Assembly: GCA_955652025.1 (NCBI GenBank) | Contig: CATPAO010000283.1 | Coordinates: 1 to 7,918 of the forward strand | Reading direction: 5' to 3' | DNA from: Casimicrobiaceae bacterium | GTDB lineage: Bacteria > Pseudomonadota > Gammaproteobacteria > Burkholderiales > Casimicrobiaceae | Length of the DNA stretch: 7,918 nt | Part shown: positions 1 through 7,205 of the stretch, one piece after another | How positions within the stretch are numbered: the first letter of the stretch is position 1 | How the letters are laid out: the number at the start of each line of letters is the position of its first letter | The notes under the pieces: model-generated | The model's database searches: none | What the model saw: the letters and a program-made list of their open reading frames with translations, nothing else | What the model was told of the DNA's origin: nothing | Made by a program: the position numbers and the translations under genes

Positions 1-602
1 ATCCATGAGTCGGGCGTCGCGCCGAAAAAACTGAAGAGTGGGCCCGCCTCCTCGTGCCAATTGCGCGTCGTCGCGGAGAGACCCGACGCGCGCATGCCAT
101 GCCGCTCGAAGCACGCCGTCAGCGTGTCGACGAACGCTTTCTGCCGGTCGGCACCTTCGAGGCCGACGTGGAAATCGTCGACACCGGCAACCGAGATCAT
201 CCATACGCCGCGCTCCAACAGATCGTCGACGATGGCGTCGGTCACGAGATCGCCGGTCGTCTGCACGACGATCTTGACGCCGCCTTGCGCCGCGTAGCGA
301 TCGCGCAGGCGCTCGACCACCCTGTAAGTAACGCGCTCACGGACCGGATCGAGCAGGCATTCGCCGCCGGACAGGATGATGCGGCCCGTTTTTTCCGGGA
401 ATGTCCCGTCTTCCTGCGGATCGTCGAGATCGATATAAGTGAGGTGTGGCGGAAAATGGTCGATGATCCGTGGGAAGTTGCGCTCGGCTTCCGCGACGAC
501 GCCTTCGAGTGCCCCCCGGACGTAGGGGCGGAAGCGCTGCTCGTAACAATGCTTGCATTTGCGGTGACATGCCCACGCCATGACGTAGTAAAGGGATTCC
601 AT
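1..602 (-). CDS. Radical SAM domain protein, C-terminus cut by window edge
   Basis: The frame reads 200 residues from ATG at 602 and runs off the left edge without a stop, so the gene is partial. Residues 12-19 read CHRKCKHC, the CX3CX2C cluster that binds the [4Fe-4S] of radical SAM enzymes. SGGE follows at 78-81, matching the SAM-binding GGE motif. QTTGDLV (114-120) and SVAGVDDFHVG (137-147) look like later strands of the partial TIM barrel. The cluster sits very near the N-terminus, so no domain precedes the barrel. An in-frame TAA lies about nine codons upstream, making this the first ATG; a second ATG at 581 is possible. No good Shine-Dalgarno is visible. The gene begins 37 bp after codA on the same strand, so co-transcription is likely. 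The reaction is unknown. A role in processing a pyrimidine-breakdown intermediate, or in maturing a pathway enzyme, is inferred only from position. Confidence 0.88.
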   Translation of the reverse strand, partial: MESLYYVMAWACHRKCKHCYEQRFRPYVRGALEGVVAEAERNFPRIIDHFPPHLTYIDLDDPQEDGTFPEKTGRIILSGGECLLDPVRERVTYRVVERLRDRYAAQGGVKIVVQTTGDLVTDAIVDDLLERGVWMISVAGVDDFHVGLEGADRQKAFVDTLTACFERHGMRASGLSATTRNWHEEAGPLFSFFGATPDSW

Positions 603-639
603 ACGATGGCGAACAGTGCGCTGACGCGGTTATTTCCTG

Positions 640-1923
640 TCAGGAGCGTATTGGCGACGCCCAGTCGACCGTCGGCGGCCGGCCGTCGAGGTGCAACGCG
701 GCGATCGCCGCCGGCGTCTCCGCCACGATCTTGCCGCCGCGAAATACCTTGAGCCGCACCGCCCGCCGTCGCAACGCGTCGATGGGATCGCGCGCCTGCA
801 GCAGCACGAAGTCGGCGCGGTGACCGGGTACGATACCGTAAGCGTCGAGATGCAGGATTTTCGCCGCGTTGACCGTCACCGCGTCGAAGCATGCGCGCAT
901 CGCGGCGGGACTCGTCATCTGCGCGACGTGCAGCCCCATCGCGGCCACCTCGAGCATGTCGGCGCTGCCCTGCGAATACCAGGGATCCATCACGCAATCG
1001 TGCCCGAAGGCGACGTTGACGCCCGCCGCCAAGAGCTCCGGCACGCGGGTCATGCCGCGGCGCTTCGGATATGTGTCGTAGCGTCCTTGCAGCGTGATAT
1101 TGATCAGCGGATTCGCGATCGCATGAACGCCCGCTTCGGCCATCAACGAGATCAGCTTCGCCGCGTAGGCGTTGTCCATCGAATGCATCGACGTCAGATG
1201 CGAACCGGTGACGCGATCGCGCAATCCGAGCCGTTGTGTATGGAACGCAAGCGTTTCGATATGCCGCGACATCGGATCGTCGGTCTCGTCGCAATGCATA
1301 TCGACCGGCCGGCCTTGCTGCGCCGCCAATTCGCAGAGGAGCTTCACGCTTTCGGTGCCGTCCGCCATGGTCCGCTCGAAATGCGGAATGCCGCCGACAA
1401 CGTCGACGCCCATCGCCAGCGCGCGCTTCAGCTGATCGAGCGCGCCGGCGCTCCGTAAGAGTCCGTCCTGCGGAAATGCGACGAGTTGGAGATCGAGGTA
1501 CGGCTTCACCTTTTCTCGCACGTGAAGGAGCGCCTCGGCCGCCAAAAGCCGTGAATCGCAAACGTCGACGTGCGAACGGATCGCGAGCAGGCCCTTCCCC
1601 ACCGCCCAGTCGCAATACGTGAACGCGCGCTCGACGATCGCATCTTGCGTCAACTGCGGCTTTAGCTCGCCCCACAGCGCGATGCCCTCGTGCAAGGTAC
1701 CGCTTTGATTCACGCGCGGCACACCGTAGGTAAGCGTGGAGTCCATGTGGAAGTGCGCGTCGACGAAAGGCGGCGACAGCAGTTGCCCCGCGGCGTCGAC
1801 AATCGCACGCGCTGTCGCATTGACATTCCGCGCGATATTGACGATGCGACCGCCCGCGACCAGCACGTCGACGCCGGTACGGCCGTCTGGCAGCGTGGCG
1901 TTCTTGATCAGCAGGTCGGCCAT
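640..1923 (-). CDS. codA: Cytosine deaminase (amidohydrolase superfamily)
   Basis: It hydrolyses cytosine to uracil and ammonia in the cytoplasm. From ATG 1923 the product is 427 residues, the same length as E. coli CodA, and every metal and substrate residue lines up at a constant offset of four: H57 and H59 (AHFHMD), H210 and E213 (HCDE), H242 (SHLTSMHS) and D309 (FGHDC), with Q152 and W315 in the base pocket. The stretches NPLINITLQGRYDTYPKRRG (271-290) and NQSGTLHEG (72-80) are hallmarks of the family. The frame stays open upstream to an ATG at 1992, but those 23 codons are translated REP-like palindrome, so I chose 1923. Its ribosome site is weak (GAG about 12 nt upstream). C310 replaces the Asp 314 of E. 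coli, so isoguanine or a related base could also be a substrate. The gene lies downstream of upp, giving the cluster an entry point for cytosine. Confidence 0.95.
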   Translation of the reverse strand: MADLLIKNATLPDGRTGVDVLVAGGRIVNIARNVNATARAIVDAAGQLLSPPFVDAHFHMDSTLTYGVPRVNQSGTLHEGIALWGELKPQLTQDAIVERAFTYCDWAVGKGLLAIRSHVDVCDSRLLAAEALLHVREKVKPYLDLQLVAFPQDGLLRSAGALDQLKRALAMGVDVVGGIPHFERTMADGTESVKLLCELAAQQGRPVDMHCDETDDPMSRHIETLAFHTQRLGLRDRVTGSHLTSMHSMDNAYAAKLISLMAEAGVHAIANPLINITLQGRYDTYPKRRGMTRVPELLAAGVNVAFGHDCVMDPWYSQGSADMLEVAAMGLHVAQMTSPAAMRACFDAVTVNAAKILHLDAYGIVPGHRADFVLLQARDPIDALRRRAVRLKVFRGGKIVAETPAAIAALHLDGRPPTVDWASPIRS

Positions 1924-1944
1924 TTGTTTTGACTCAAACGACAC

Positions 1945-2022
1945 TGGGTCCCGGGCCTCGCCTCCGCTCACCCGGGGGACGACGGTGCTCATATTCGTCG
2001 TCCCCGCGAAGGCGGGGACCCA
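1945..2022. repeat. Inverted pair of REP-like palindromes between upp and codA
   Basis: Two related palindromic units face each other. Unit one (1945-1984) starts TGGGTCCCGGG and ends GGGGACGACG. Unit two (1996-2022) starts CGTCGTCCCC and ends GGGGACCCA. Unit two alone forms an 8-bp stem (2000-2007 with 2012-2019) with a GAAG loop. The pair also folds on itself: 1975-1984 with 1996-2005 is a perfect 10-bp stem across an 11-nt loop, and 1945-1952 pairs with 2015-2022. Similar CCCCGC/GCGGGG elements are scattered between genes in many proteobacteria. There is no T-run, so it is not a classic terminator, but it may stabilise upp mRNA or damp transcription into codA. Confidence 0.8.
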
Positions 2023-2042
2023 CCGACTTTCAATGGCATCGA

Positions 2043-2675
2043 TTATTTCGTTCCGAATATCCGGTCGCCCGCGTCACCCAATCCCGGCAGGATGTAGCCG
2101 TGATCGTTCAGCTGTCGATCGATCGCCGCCGTGTAGACCGGCACATCGGGATGCGCCTGCTGAAACGCGCGGAGGCCCTCTGGGCATGAAACGAGGCAGA
2201 CGAAGCGTATCGAGCGCGGCTTCGTCTCCTTGAGCCGCTCGACTGCCGCCACCGCCGAGTGACCGGTGGCGAGCATCGGGTCCAGCACGATCGCATCGCG
2301 TTCCGTCATGCCGCTCGGCATCTTGAAATAGTATTCGATCGCGACGAGCGTCTTCGGGTCGCGATAGAGGCCGATGTGGCCGACGCGCGCTCCGGGAACG
2401 ATCGACAGGAAGCCGTCGAGGAGCCCGGTCCCCGCGCGCAGGATCGGCACGAACACGAGTTTCTTGCCGTCAATCAGCTTGCAGGTCATCGTTTCCAGCG
2501 GCGTTTCGATTTCCACCTCGTGCATCGGCATCGCACGCGTGACCTCGTACGCCATCAGCGACCCGATTTCGTTCAGCAGGCGGCGAAAGCTTGTCGTGCT
2601 CGTTTCCTTCCTGCGCATCAGCGTGAGCTTGTGCTGGACGAGCGGATGATCGAATACGTGCACGGTGCGGGGCAT
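2043..2675 (-). CDS. upp: Uracil phosphoribosyltransferase
   Basis: It converts uracil plus PRPP to UMP plus pyrophosphate. The 210-residue product matches E. coli Upp (208 residues) end to end. Visible landmarks are [10 protein letters not shown] (8-17), [13 protein letters not shown] (76-88), the PRPP-binding loop [11 protein letters not shown] (130-140) and the C-terminal uracil site [18 protein letters not shown] (193-210). The PRPP loop has His at 139 where E. coli has Gly. The start is supported by GGAGAG four bases before ATG 2675. It begins 27 bp after urc4. In ordinary bacteria upp is salvage; here, beside urc1 and urc4, it probably makes the UMP that feeds ring degradation, as the UPRT does in the yeast URC pathway. 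The same gene could still serve salvage. Confidence 0.96.
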   Translation of the reverse strand: MPRTVHVFDHPLVQHKLTLMRRKETSTTSFRRLLNEIGSLMAYEVTRAMPMHEVEIETPLETMTCKLIDGKKLVFVPILRAGTGLLDGFLSIVPGARVGHIGLYRDPKTLVAIEYYFKMPSGMTERDAIVLDPMLATGHSAVAAVERLKETKPRSIRFVCLVSCPEGLRAFQQAHPDVPVYTAAIDRQLNDHGYILPGLGDAGDRIFGTK

Positions 2676-2702
2676 GGAACTCTCCGGATGGGTCGGCCCG
2701 GA

Positions 2703-3926
2703 TCAGAACACCGTGCCGTCGGATCGTATCGTAAGCGGCGGATCGCCACCGCGCAGTTCCTCCGCCAATTCGCGTCCCGCCGCCCACGTACCGCCTTCGA
2801 GGATGCAGGCAAGCGGCAGGCTCGGATCGCAGAGACGCGCCCGCACGCGCGGCGCCAACTCGTCGACCAGCGCGACGGTGAGTGCGCGCCATTCGACGAC
2901 GAGCTCGCTGCCGACGTCGTGCGGCACCCGCACGTCGCGCGGATTCGCCAGCGCGAGGACACCGCTGTCGAGCAACAGGCCGCCGTTGCGATATTCCGGC
3001 AACGCCGTCAATGCGTCGCGCCTCGTGATACGAACGCCTGCCCGCTCGAACGGCTCGAACAGCGAATACGCGAGCCACTGCGACAGCTTGTGAAACGGCA
3101 CCCAGCCGGCGGTTTCGCCGCCACCTCCTGCGCTCCGATGGCGCCACGTGTCGCCCAACGCGACGCCGTGGAGCGCATTGCCAGCGGGCCAAATGGGCCC
3201 GAGTCCCTGCAGCAGTGCACGCAACAGGTTACCCGCGCCGACTTCGCAGCCGTCCGCGATCAGCGTGTCGTAGAGGCCGCCGGGACGCGCACCATCGCCG
3301 AAAATGCCGCGTTGCGACTCGAGCGCGGCGGCGAGCCGCCGCAACAACGCCGCGCGACCGTCGAGTCCGACCAACGGATTCGTAGCGTCGACTTGGAAAA
3401 TCCGCGCGAGGAACGGCGCATCGATTCGTGCCAACCTGGCGGCGTCGACGCACAACGGATCGTCATGCCGCGCGGAGAATGCACCAGACATGAACGCGCG
3501 AAAGCTCGCCACGCCCAGGCCTTCGGAGCGGGCGAAGCGCTGTCCCGACGCCGCTTCGTCATAGCGCCACACGCCGCCCGCTCCGGCGTCCAGCAAGACG
3601 CTGACCACGGCGAGGTCGATCCGCGCGCGCGCCGCGGCGGCAGCATCTCGTCCGGCCAGCGCACGCGTCAGTTCGGCGCCGCGATCGACGCCGCCGGCCT
3701 CGAAGTGGCGCCACCGACTGTGATAGGGAATGCGCAGATCGGGGTAGCGGCGCCGCGTGACGGCTTCGACGCGCGCGGCCACGGCATCGAGTCTTGCGCG
3801 ATCGACGCGAAAGTGGCGTGACACCCCGGCATCCGTCGCGGCGAGGATGTTGCGGCAGCGTTCGCGAATCGCGGCCGGCGACAACAATGCGGCCACCGAA
3901 GCATCGGCCACCGCGGCGAGGATCAC
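2703..3926 (-). CDS. urc4: DUF1688 family protein, Urc4/Urg3-like uracil catabolism protein
   Basis: The 407-residue product belongs to the DUF1688 family, which includes yeast Urc4 and Urg3. Recognisable conserved stretches are IPYHSRWRHFEAGGVDR (66-82), SEGLGVASFRAFMSGAFS (134-151), VPFHKLSQWLAYSLFEPF (276-293), LPEYRNGGLLLDSGVL (309-324) and LEGGTWAAGRELAEELR (376-392). It has no signal peptide or membrane segment, so it should be cytoplasmic. Family knowledge: it is required for growth on uracil as nitrogen source in Lachancea kluyveri, and ribosylurea builds up in urc4 mutants, which suggests it acts late, near the ribosyl-urea step. The chemistry is unproven. The start is GTG at 3926, overlapping the urc1 stop as GTGA, a sign of translational coupling; an AAGG lies about 14 nt upstream. 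Confidence 0.92.
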   Translation of the reverse strand: MILAAVADASVAALLSPAAIRERCRNILAATDAGVSRHFRVDRARLDAVAARVEAVTRRRYPDLRIPYHSRWRHFEAGGVDRGAELTRALAGRDAAAAARARIDLAVVSVLLDAGAGGVWRYDEAASGQRFARSEGLGVASFRAFMSGAFSARHDDPLCVDAARLARIDAPFLARIFQVDATNPLVGLDGRAALLRRLAAALESQRGIFGDGARPGGLYDTLIADGCEVGAGNLLRALLQGLGPIWPAGNALHGVALGDTWRHRSAGGGGETAGWVPFHKLSQWLAYSLFEPFERAGVRITRRDALTALPEYRNGGLLLDSGVLALANPRDVRVPHDVGSELVVEWRALTVALVDELAPRVRARLCDPSLPLACILEGGTWAAGRELAEELRGGDPPLTIRSDGTVF

Positions 3927-5176
3927 AGACCGCGGCCCTTGGTCGTCGCCAGCTGCTCAGTGTCCGGCGGGGCTCCCTCGCTGAAATAGCCGGCGGCTTT
4001 TTTCGCGTCCATCTCGACACGCGCATCGGCCGGGATCAGCGCGTCGGGGATCTGGATGCGCTGGATCACTTCGATCCCCGACCCCACGATGGCGTCGTAC
4101 TTCAGATTGCTCATCGACACCAGGCGATGAATCTTGCGCACGCCGAGCCAATGCAGCACGTCGGGCATCAGCTCCTGGAACCGCATGTCCTGCACGCCGG
4201 CGACACATTCGGTGCGAAGGAAATAGTTGCCCGGCCTGTCGCCGCCTTCCTGGCGCTTCCGCGCGTTGTAGACGAGGAACTTCGTCACCTCGCCGAGCGC
4301 GCGACCTTCCTTGCGGCAATAGACGACGACGCCGACACCGCCCGCCTGGGCGCCGCGGATGCACTCCTCGATCGCGTGCGTCAGGTAGGGTCGGCAGGTG
4401 CAGATATCGGAGCCGAACACATCCGAGCCGTTGCACTCGTCATGGACACGCGCCGTCAGCGTGATGGCCGGATTCGCGAGATCCTTCGGCGCGCCGAAAA
4501 TGTAGACCGTCTGTCCGCCGATCGGCGGCAGGAACACTTCGAGATCACTCCGCGTGACCAGTTCAGGGTACATGCCGCCGGCCTCTTCGAACAGCGCGCG
4601 CCGCAAGTCCGCTTCGCTGCAACGGAATCGCTCCGCGACACCGGGGAGCCACCACACGGGCTCGATCGCCGCCTTGGTCACGACCGCGGAGCCGTTGGCG
4701 AGCAGAATTCTGCCGTCGGCATGCAAGCGTCCGGCGGCGATCGCCTGCCGCACTTCGGGCATGTCGATGTGCGCCTTGGTCACCGCGATCGTCGGGCGGA
4801 CGTCGTAGCCCTGCGCGATCTCGTCCTCGAACGCCGCGGCAACGATGGCGCCGAACGGATCCATCGAGACAATTTTTTTCGCATCACCCCATTGCGGATA
4901 CGGGCCGAGCGGATCGGCCGGCATCGTATTGGTGAGGTCCGGCCTGTGATCGCGCAGGAGCGTGCCCGCGGCGACCGCGAGCGCACGATAGACACCGTAG
5001 CTGCCGCTGTGCGTGCCGATCACGTTGCGTTGGCTGCGGTTCGCCGTGCTTCCGACCACGGGACCGCGCACGTGCGAATCCGGCGCGCCCCAATGGATCG
5101 GCAGCGCGCCGTACGCCCCTTCGACCGGGTGCGACGTCAGGCGAATGTGCGATGCAGGCGGACGCTCGGTGGCCAT
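3923..5176 (-). CDS. urc1: GTP cyclohydrolase II-like protein, Urc1-type
   Basis: The product has 417 residues, about twice the length of RibA (196 in E. coli). Residues 1-200 form the extra N-terminal domain found in the Urc1-type proteins (family GTP_CH_N). The RibA-like half begins near 205. It keeps the zinc site VHDECNGSDVFGSDICTC with C248, C259 and C261, the same CX10CXC spacing as RibA, plus KEGR (289-292) and a D-x-R pair (D330, R332). Around these the motifs differ: KEGRALGEV replaces RibA's QEGRNIGLL, and SMSNLK replaces TNNPKK. In yeast, Urc1 is needed for uracil breakdown and is not a riboflavin enzyme, so I infer a hydrolytic step on a pyrimidine nucleotide rather than GTP. It starts 23 bp after the HNH gene with a weak ribosome site. 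It could be labelled ribA by default; context argues against that. Confidence 0.92.
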   Translation of the reverse strand: MATERPPASHIRLTSHPVEGAYGALPIHWGAPDSHVRGPVVGSTANRSQRNVIGTHSGSYGVYRALAVAAGTLLRDHRPDLTNTMPADPLGPYPQWGDAKKIVSMDPFGAIVAAAFEDEIAQGYDVRPTIAVTKAHIDMPEVRQAIAAGRLHADGRILLANGSAVVTKAAIEPVWWLPGVAERFRCSEADLRRALFEEAGGMYPELVTRSDLEVFLPPIGGQTVYIFGAPKDLANPAITLTARVHDECNGSDVFGSDICTCRPYLTHAIEECIRGAQAGGVGVVVYCRKEGRALGEVTKFLVYNARKRQEGGDRPGNYFLRTECVAGVQDMRFQELMPDVLHWLGVRKIHRLVSMSNLKYDAIVGSGIEVIQRIQIPDALIPADARVEMDAKKAAGYFSEGAPPDTEQLATTKGRGL

Positions 5177-5199
5177 GCCGCGGGAACTGCGGTGACGCG

Positions 5200-5772
5200 C
5201 TACGCGTTGCCGGCCGAGGCGTGCAGCCGGCTCGTTCGCGGCACGCCCGCGAGCAGGTATTCCATCTGATCGGCGAGAATCCGCCGGTTGCGCAGGATGA
5301 AGTGCTCATGCCGGTTGGGCACGTACGGAACGTAGATGAGCGGCATGTCGGCCTGTTCCGGCGAGCGGTTGCCTTTGCGCGTGTTGCAGCTCCGGCACGC
5401 GGTGACCGAATTGGTCCACGAATCGCGGCCGCCGCGCGACGCCGGAATCACGTGATCGCGCGACAGATCGCGCGACTGGTGCCGCGCGCCGCAATACGCG
5501 CAGACGTGGCGATCGCGCGCGAACAGCATCGGATTGGTGAGTCCCGGCACGTGCGACAGCGGCCGGCTCGCGCTGCCCTTGATGGCGAGGATCGACTTGG
5601 TCGAAATGCGCGAGCGCGCGCCGTTCCGCTGCCAGCCGCCGCGAAACTCCCGCACCACGCCGCCGACCGACCACGCGACCATCAGCTTGGCGTGGTAGGT
5701 GATCGCTTCTTCGAGATCGACCCAGGCTTGGGGGAGGCCCGCCAGGTCGACTGTCAATACCAGTGGTTCCAT
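5200..5772 (-). CDS. HNH endonuclease family protein
   Basis: The product has 190 residues from ATG 5772. Residues 91-94 (CAYC) and 126-129 (CRSC) are the paired zinc-binding cysteines. Between them lie DHVIP (106-110), with the catalytic H107, and N121; N130 follows in CNTRKGNR, giving the HNH core. The first 80 residues contain a predicted alpha/beta segment (LVLTVDLAGLPQAWV) of unknown role. The frame remains open to 6036, but that part is arginine- and proline-rich and overlaps the rtcB coding frame, so I chose 5772; its Shine-Dalgarno is poor. The gene begins 38 bp after rtcB and ends 23 bp before urc1. It may cut DNA or structured RNA. The small stand-alone form, with no methylase or toxin partner beside it, does not look like a restriction system. 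Its pairing with an RNA ligase suggests nucleic-acid processing, but that is inference. Confidence 0.88.
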   Translation of the reverse strand: MEPLVLTVDLAGLPQAWVDLEEAITYHAKLMVAWSVGGVVREFRGGWQRNGARSRISTKSILAIKGSASRPLSHVPGLTNPMLFARDRHVCAYCGARHQSRDLSRDHVIPASRGGRDSWTNSVTACRSCNTRKGNRSPEQADMPLIYVPYVPNRHEHFILRNRRILADQMEYLLAGVPRTSRLHASAGNA

Positions 5773-5810
5773 GATCCGATCGGGACCCGGCCGGAGCAGA
5801 AAGGCGCGGG

Positions 5811-7007
5811 TCAGCCCTTGACGCAAAGTACCTGGTGCAAAGTATGCACGATCTGGACCAGGTCTGCTTGGGCGGCCATAACTTGGTCGATGTCCTTGTA
5901 GGCGGCAGGCAGCTCGTCGATCACGCCGGCGTCCTTCCGGCATTCGACGCCGGCGGTCTGTGCCGCGAGGTCGGCGCGGCCGAATCGCCGACGTGCCTCG
6001 CTCCGCGACATCCGCCGTCCCGCGCCGTGGCTGCACGATTCATACGCTGCGGGATTGCCCTTGCCGCGAACGACGTACGATGTCGTCCCCATGCTGCCAG
6101 GAATGATGCCGAGCTCGCCCTCGCGCGCCGACACCGCACCCTTTCGCGTGATCCACATCGAATGTCCGCCATGCTCTTCGATATCGGCATAATTGTGGTG
6201 ACAGTTCACCGCCGACTCGCGCACGGCGATCGGACCGGGAAATGTCCTGCCGAGCGCCGTGAGCACGAGATCGATCATCAGGTCGCGATTGAGCGCCGCG
6301 TAGTCCTGTGCCCAGCGCAATCCCTCGACGTATTCGTCGAAATCCGAACTGCCTTCGACAAGCCACGCCAGATCGCGATCGGGCAGACGGATATGCTCGC
6401 GCTCGGCGCGGCGACGCGCCAGCGTGATCGCCGTCATGCCGATCGTGTTGCCAATGTTGCGGCTGCCCGAATGCAGCATGACCCAAACGCGATCCGCTTC
6501 GTCCAGCGTGAGCTCGATGAAATGATTGCCGCCGCCGAGCGAGCCGAGCTGATGCGACACGCGCTTCGCGTCGTACTTCCCGACGCGCGCCATGATGCGC
6601 AACCGCTCGTACCGGTGCATGAGCGCGTCGCGACGTCGCGCGAGCATCGCGCGCTCCGGCGTGCGATCGTCGAGCGCAAGTGGCGACTTATGCGCGGCAA
6701 ATCCGACCGGCACGTCGCGCTCGATCTGCGCGCGGATCGCGGATAACGAATCGGGAAGATCGCTCGCGGTCAGTGTCGTTCGGACGGCCACCACTCCGCA
6801 GCCGATGTCGACGCCGACCGCGGCGGGAATGATCGCCCCGCGGGTCGGAACGACGCTCCCTACCGCCGCTCCCTTGCCGAGGTGCACGTCCGGCATGACG
6901 GCGATCGGACCGGCCAGGATCGGCAGCGCGGCAAGATTGCGAATCTGCGTCCACGTCGCCTCGTCCACCGGCACGCCGTGCGTCCAAGTCCTGACGTTGT
7001 CGCTCAT
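5811..7007 (-). CDS. rtcB: RNA-splicing ligase RtcB
   Basis: It joins RNA 2',3'-cyclic phosphate (or 3'-phosphate) ends to 5'-OH ends using GTP and manganese. The 398-residue product closely follows E. coli RtcB (408). It shows MPDVHLGKG (38-46), VGVDIGCG (64-71) with metal ligands D67 and C70, GGGNHF with H162, MLHSGSRNIG with H179, NCHHNY with H270 and H271, and SHGAGR with H327, the histidine that is guanylylated in the family. It ends in CVKG like the E. coli protein. ATG 7007 matches the family N-terminus; ATG 7031 is an alternative. The frame extends to 7205 but that part is unlike RtcB. No strong Shine-Dalgarno is seen at either start. No rtcA, rtcR or archease gene is present in the window. 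It heads a tight series of co-directional genes. Confidence 0.96.
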   Translation of the reverse strand: MSDNVRTWTHGVPVDEATWTQIRNLAALPILAGPIAVMPDVHLGKGAAVGSVVPTRGAIIPAAVGVDIGCGVVAVRTTLTASDLPDSLSAIRAQIERDVPVGFAAHKSPLALDDRTPERAMLARRRDALMHRYERLRIMARVGKYDAKRVSHQLGSLGGGNHFIELTLDEADRVWVMLHSGSRNIGNTIGMTAITLARRRAEREHIRLPDRDLAWLVEGSSDFDEYVEGLRWAQDYAALNRDLMIDLVLTALGRTFPGPIAVRESAVNCHHNYADIEEHGGHSMWITRKGAVSAREGELGIIPGSMGTTSYVVRGKGNPAAYESCSHGAGRRMSRSEARRRFGRADLAAQTAGVECRKDAGVIDELPAAYKDIDQVMAAQADLVQIVHTLHQVLCVKG

Positions 7008-7205
7008 CCGGCTATCGTACGCGTCGCGCATTTCGCCACGGCCCCGGCGGGTCGCCCCGCCAGGGTTCCGCGACTGCTGACCGCGATTGCGCCACAACGC
7101 GCATCGCGGCGGCGATCCCGCAAATTCGGTTGGGAGTGCCGCGCACAGCACCCGAAATCGCCGTTCTCCGCTGCGATTGCACCGGACCCTGCCCTTCCAC
7201 GACAT
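7008..7205. other. Intergenic gap upstream of rtcB
   Basis: This 198-bp stretch lies between the small hypothetical gene and rtcB. Minus-strand frames remain open through it, including the upstream extension of rtcB to an ATG at 7205, but they are arginine-rich and resemble no family. I see no sigma-70 promoter pair, sigma-54 site, terminator or convincing repeat. A promoter for rtcB and the genes after it may lie here but cannot be located by eye. Confidence 0.5.

Noticed and set aside
242..1675. 477-codon open frame on the minus strand
   Set aside because: Out of frame with codA and the radical SAM gene, both of which carry catalytic motifs; the translation is arginine-rich and unlike any protein.
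2259..3821. 520-codon open frame on the plus strand
   Set aside because: It lies antisense to upp and urc4, which have clear family matches. Its translation is Arg/Gln/Ala-rich with no motif, as expected for the antisense of GC-rich genes.
3794..5269. 491-codon open frame on the plus strand
   Set aside because: Antisense of urc1. Rich in Arg, His and Asp with no recognisable domain.
5773..6036. N-terminal extension of the HNH protein by 88 codons
   Set aside because: It overlaps the conserved C-terminus of RtcB in another frame and is a low-complexity Arg/Pro sequence.
7008..7205. N-terminal extension of RtcB by 66 codons
   Set aside because: RtcB homology begins at residue 67 (MSDNVRTW), and the upstream translation has no match to the family.
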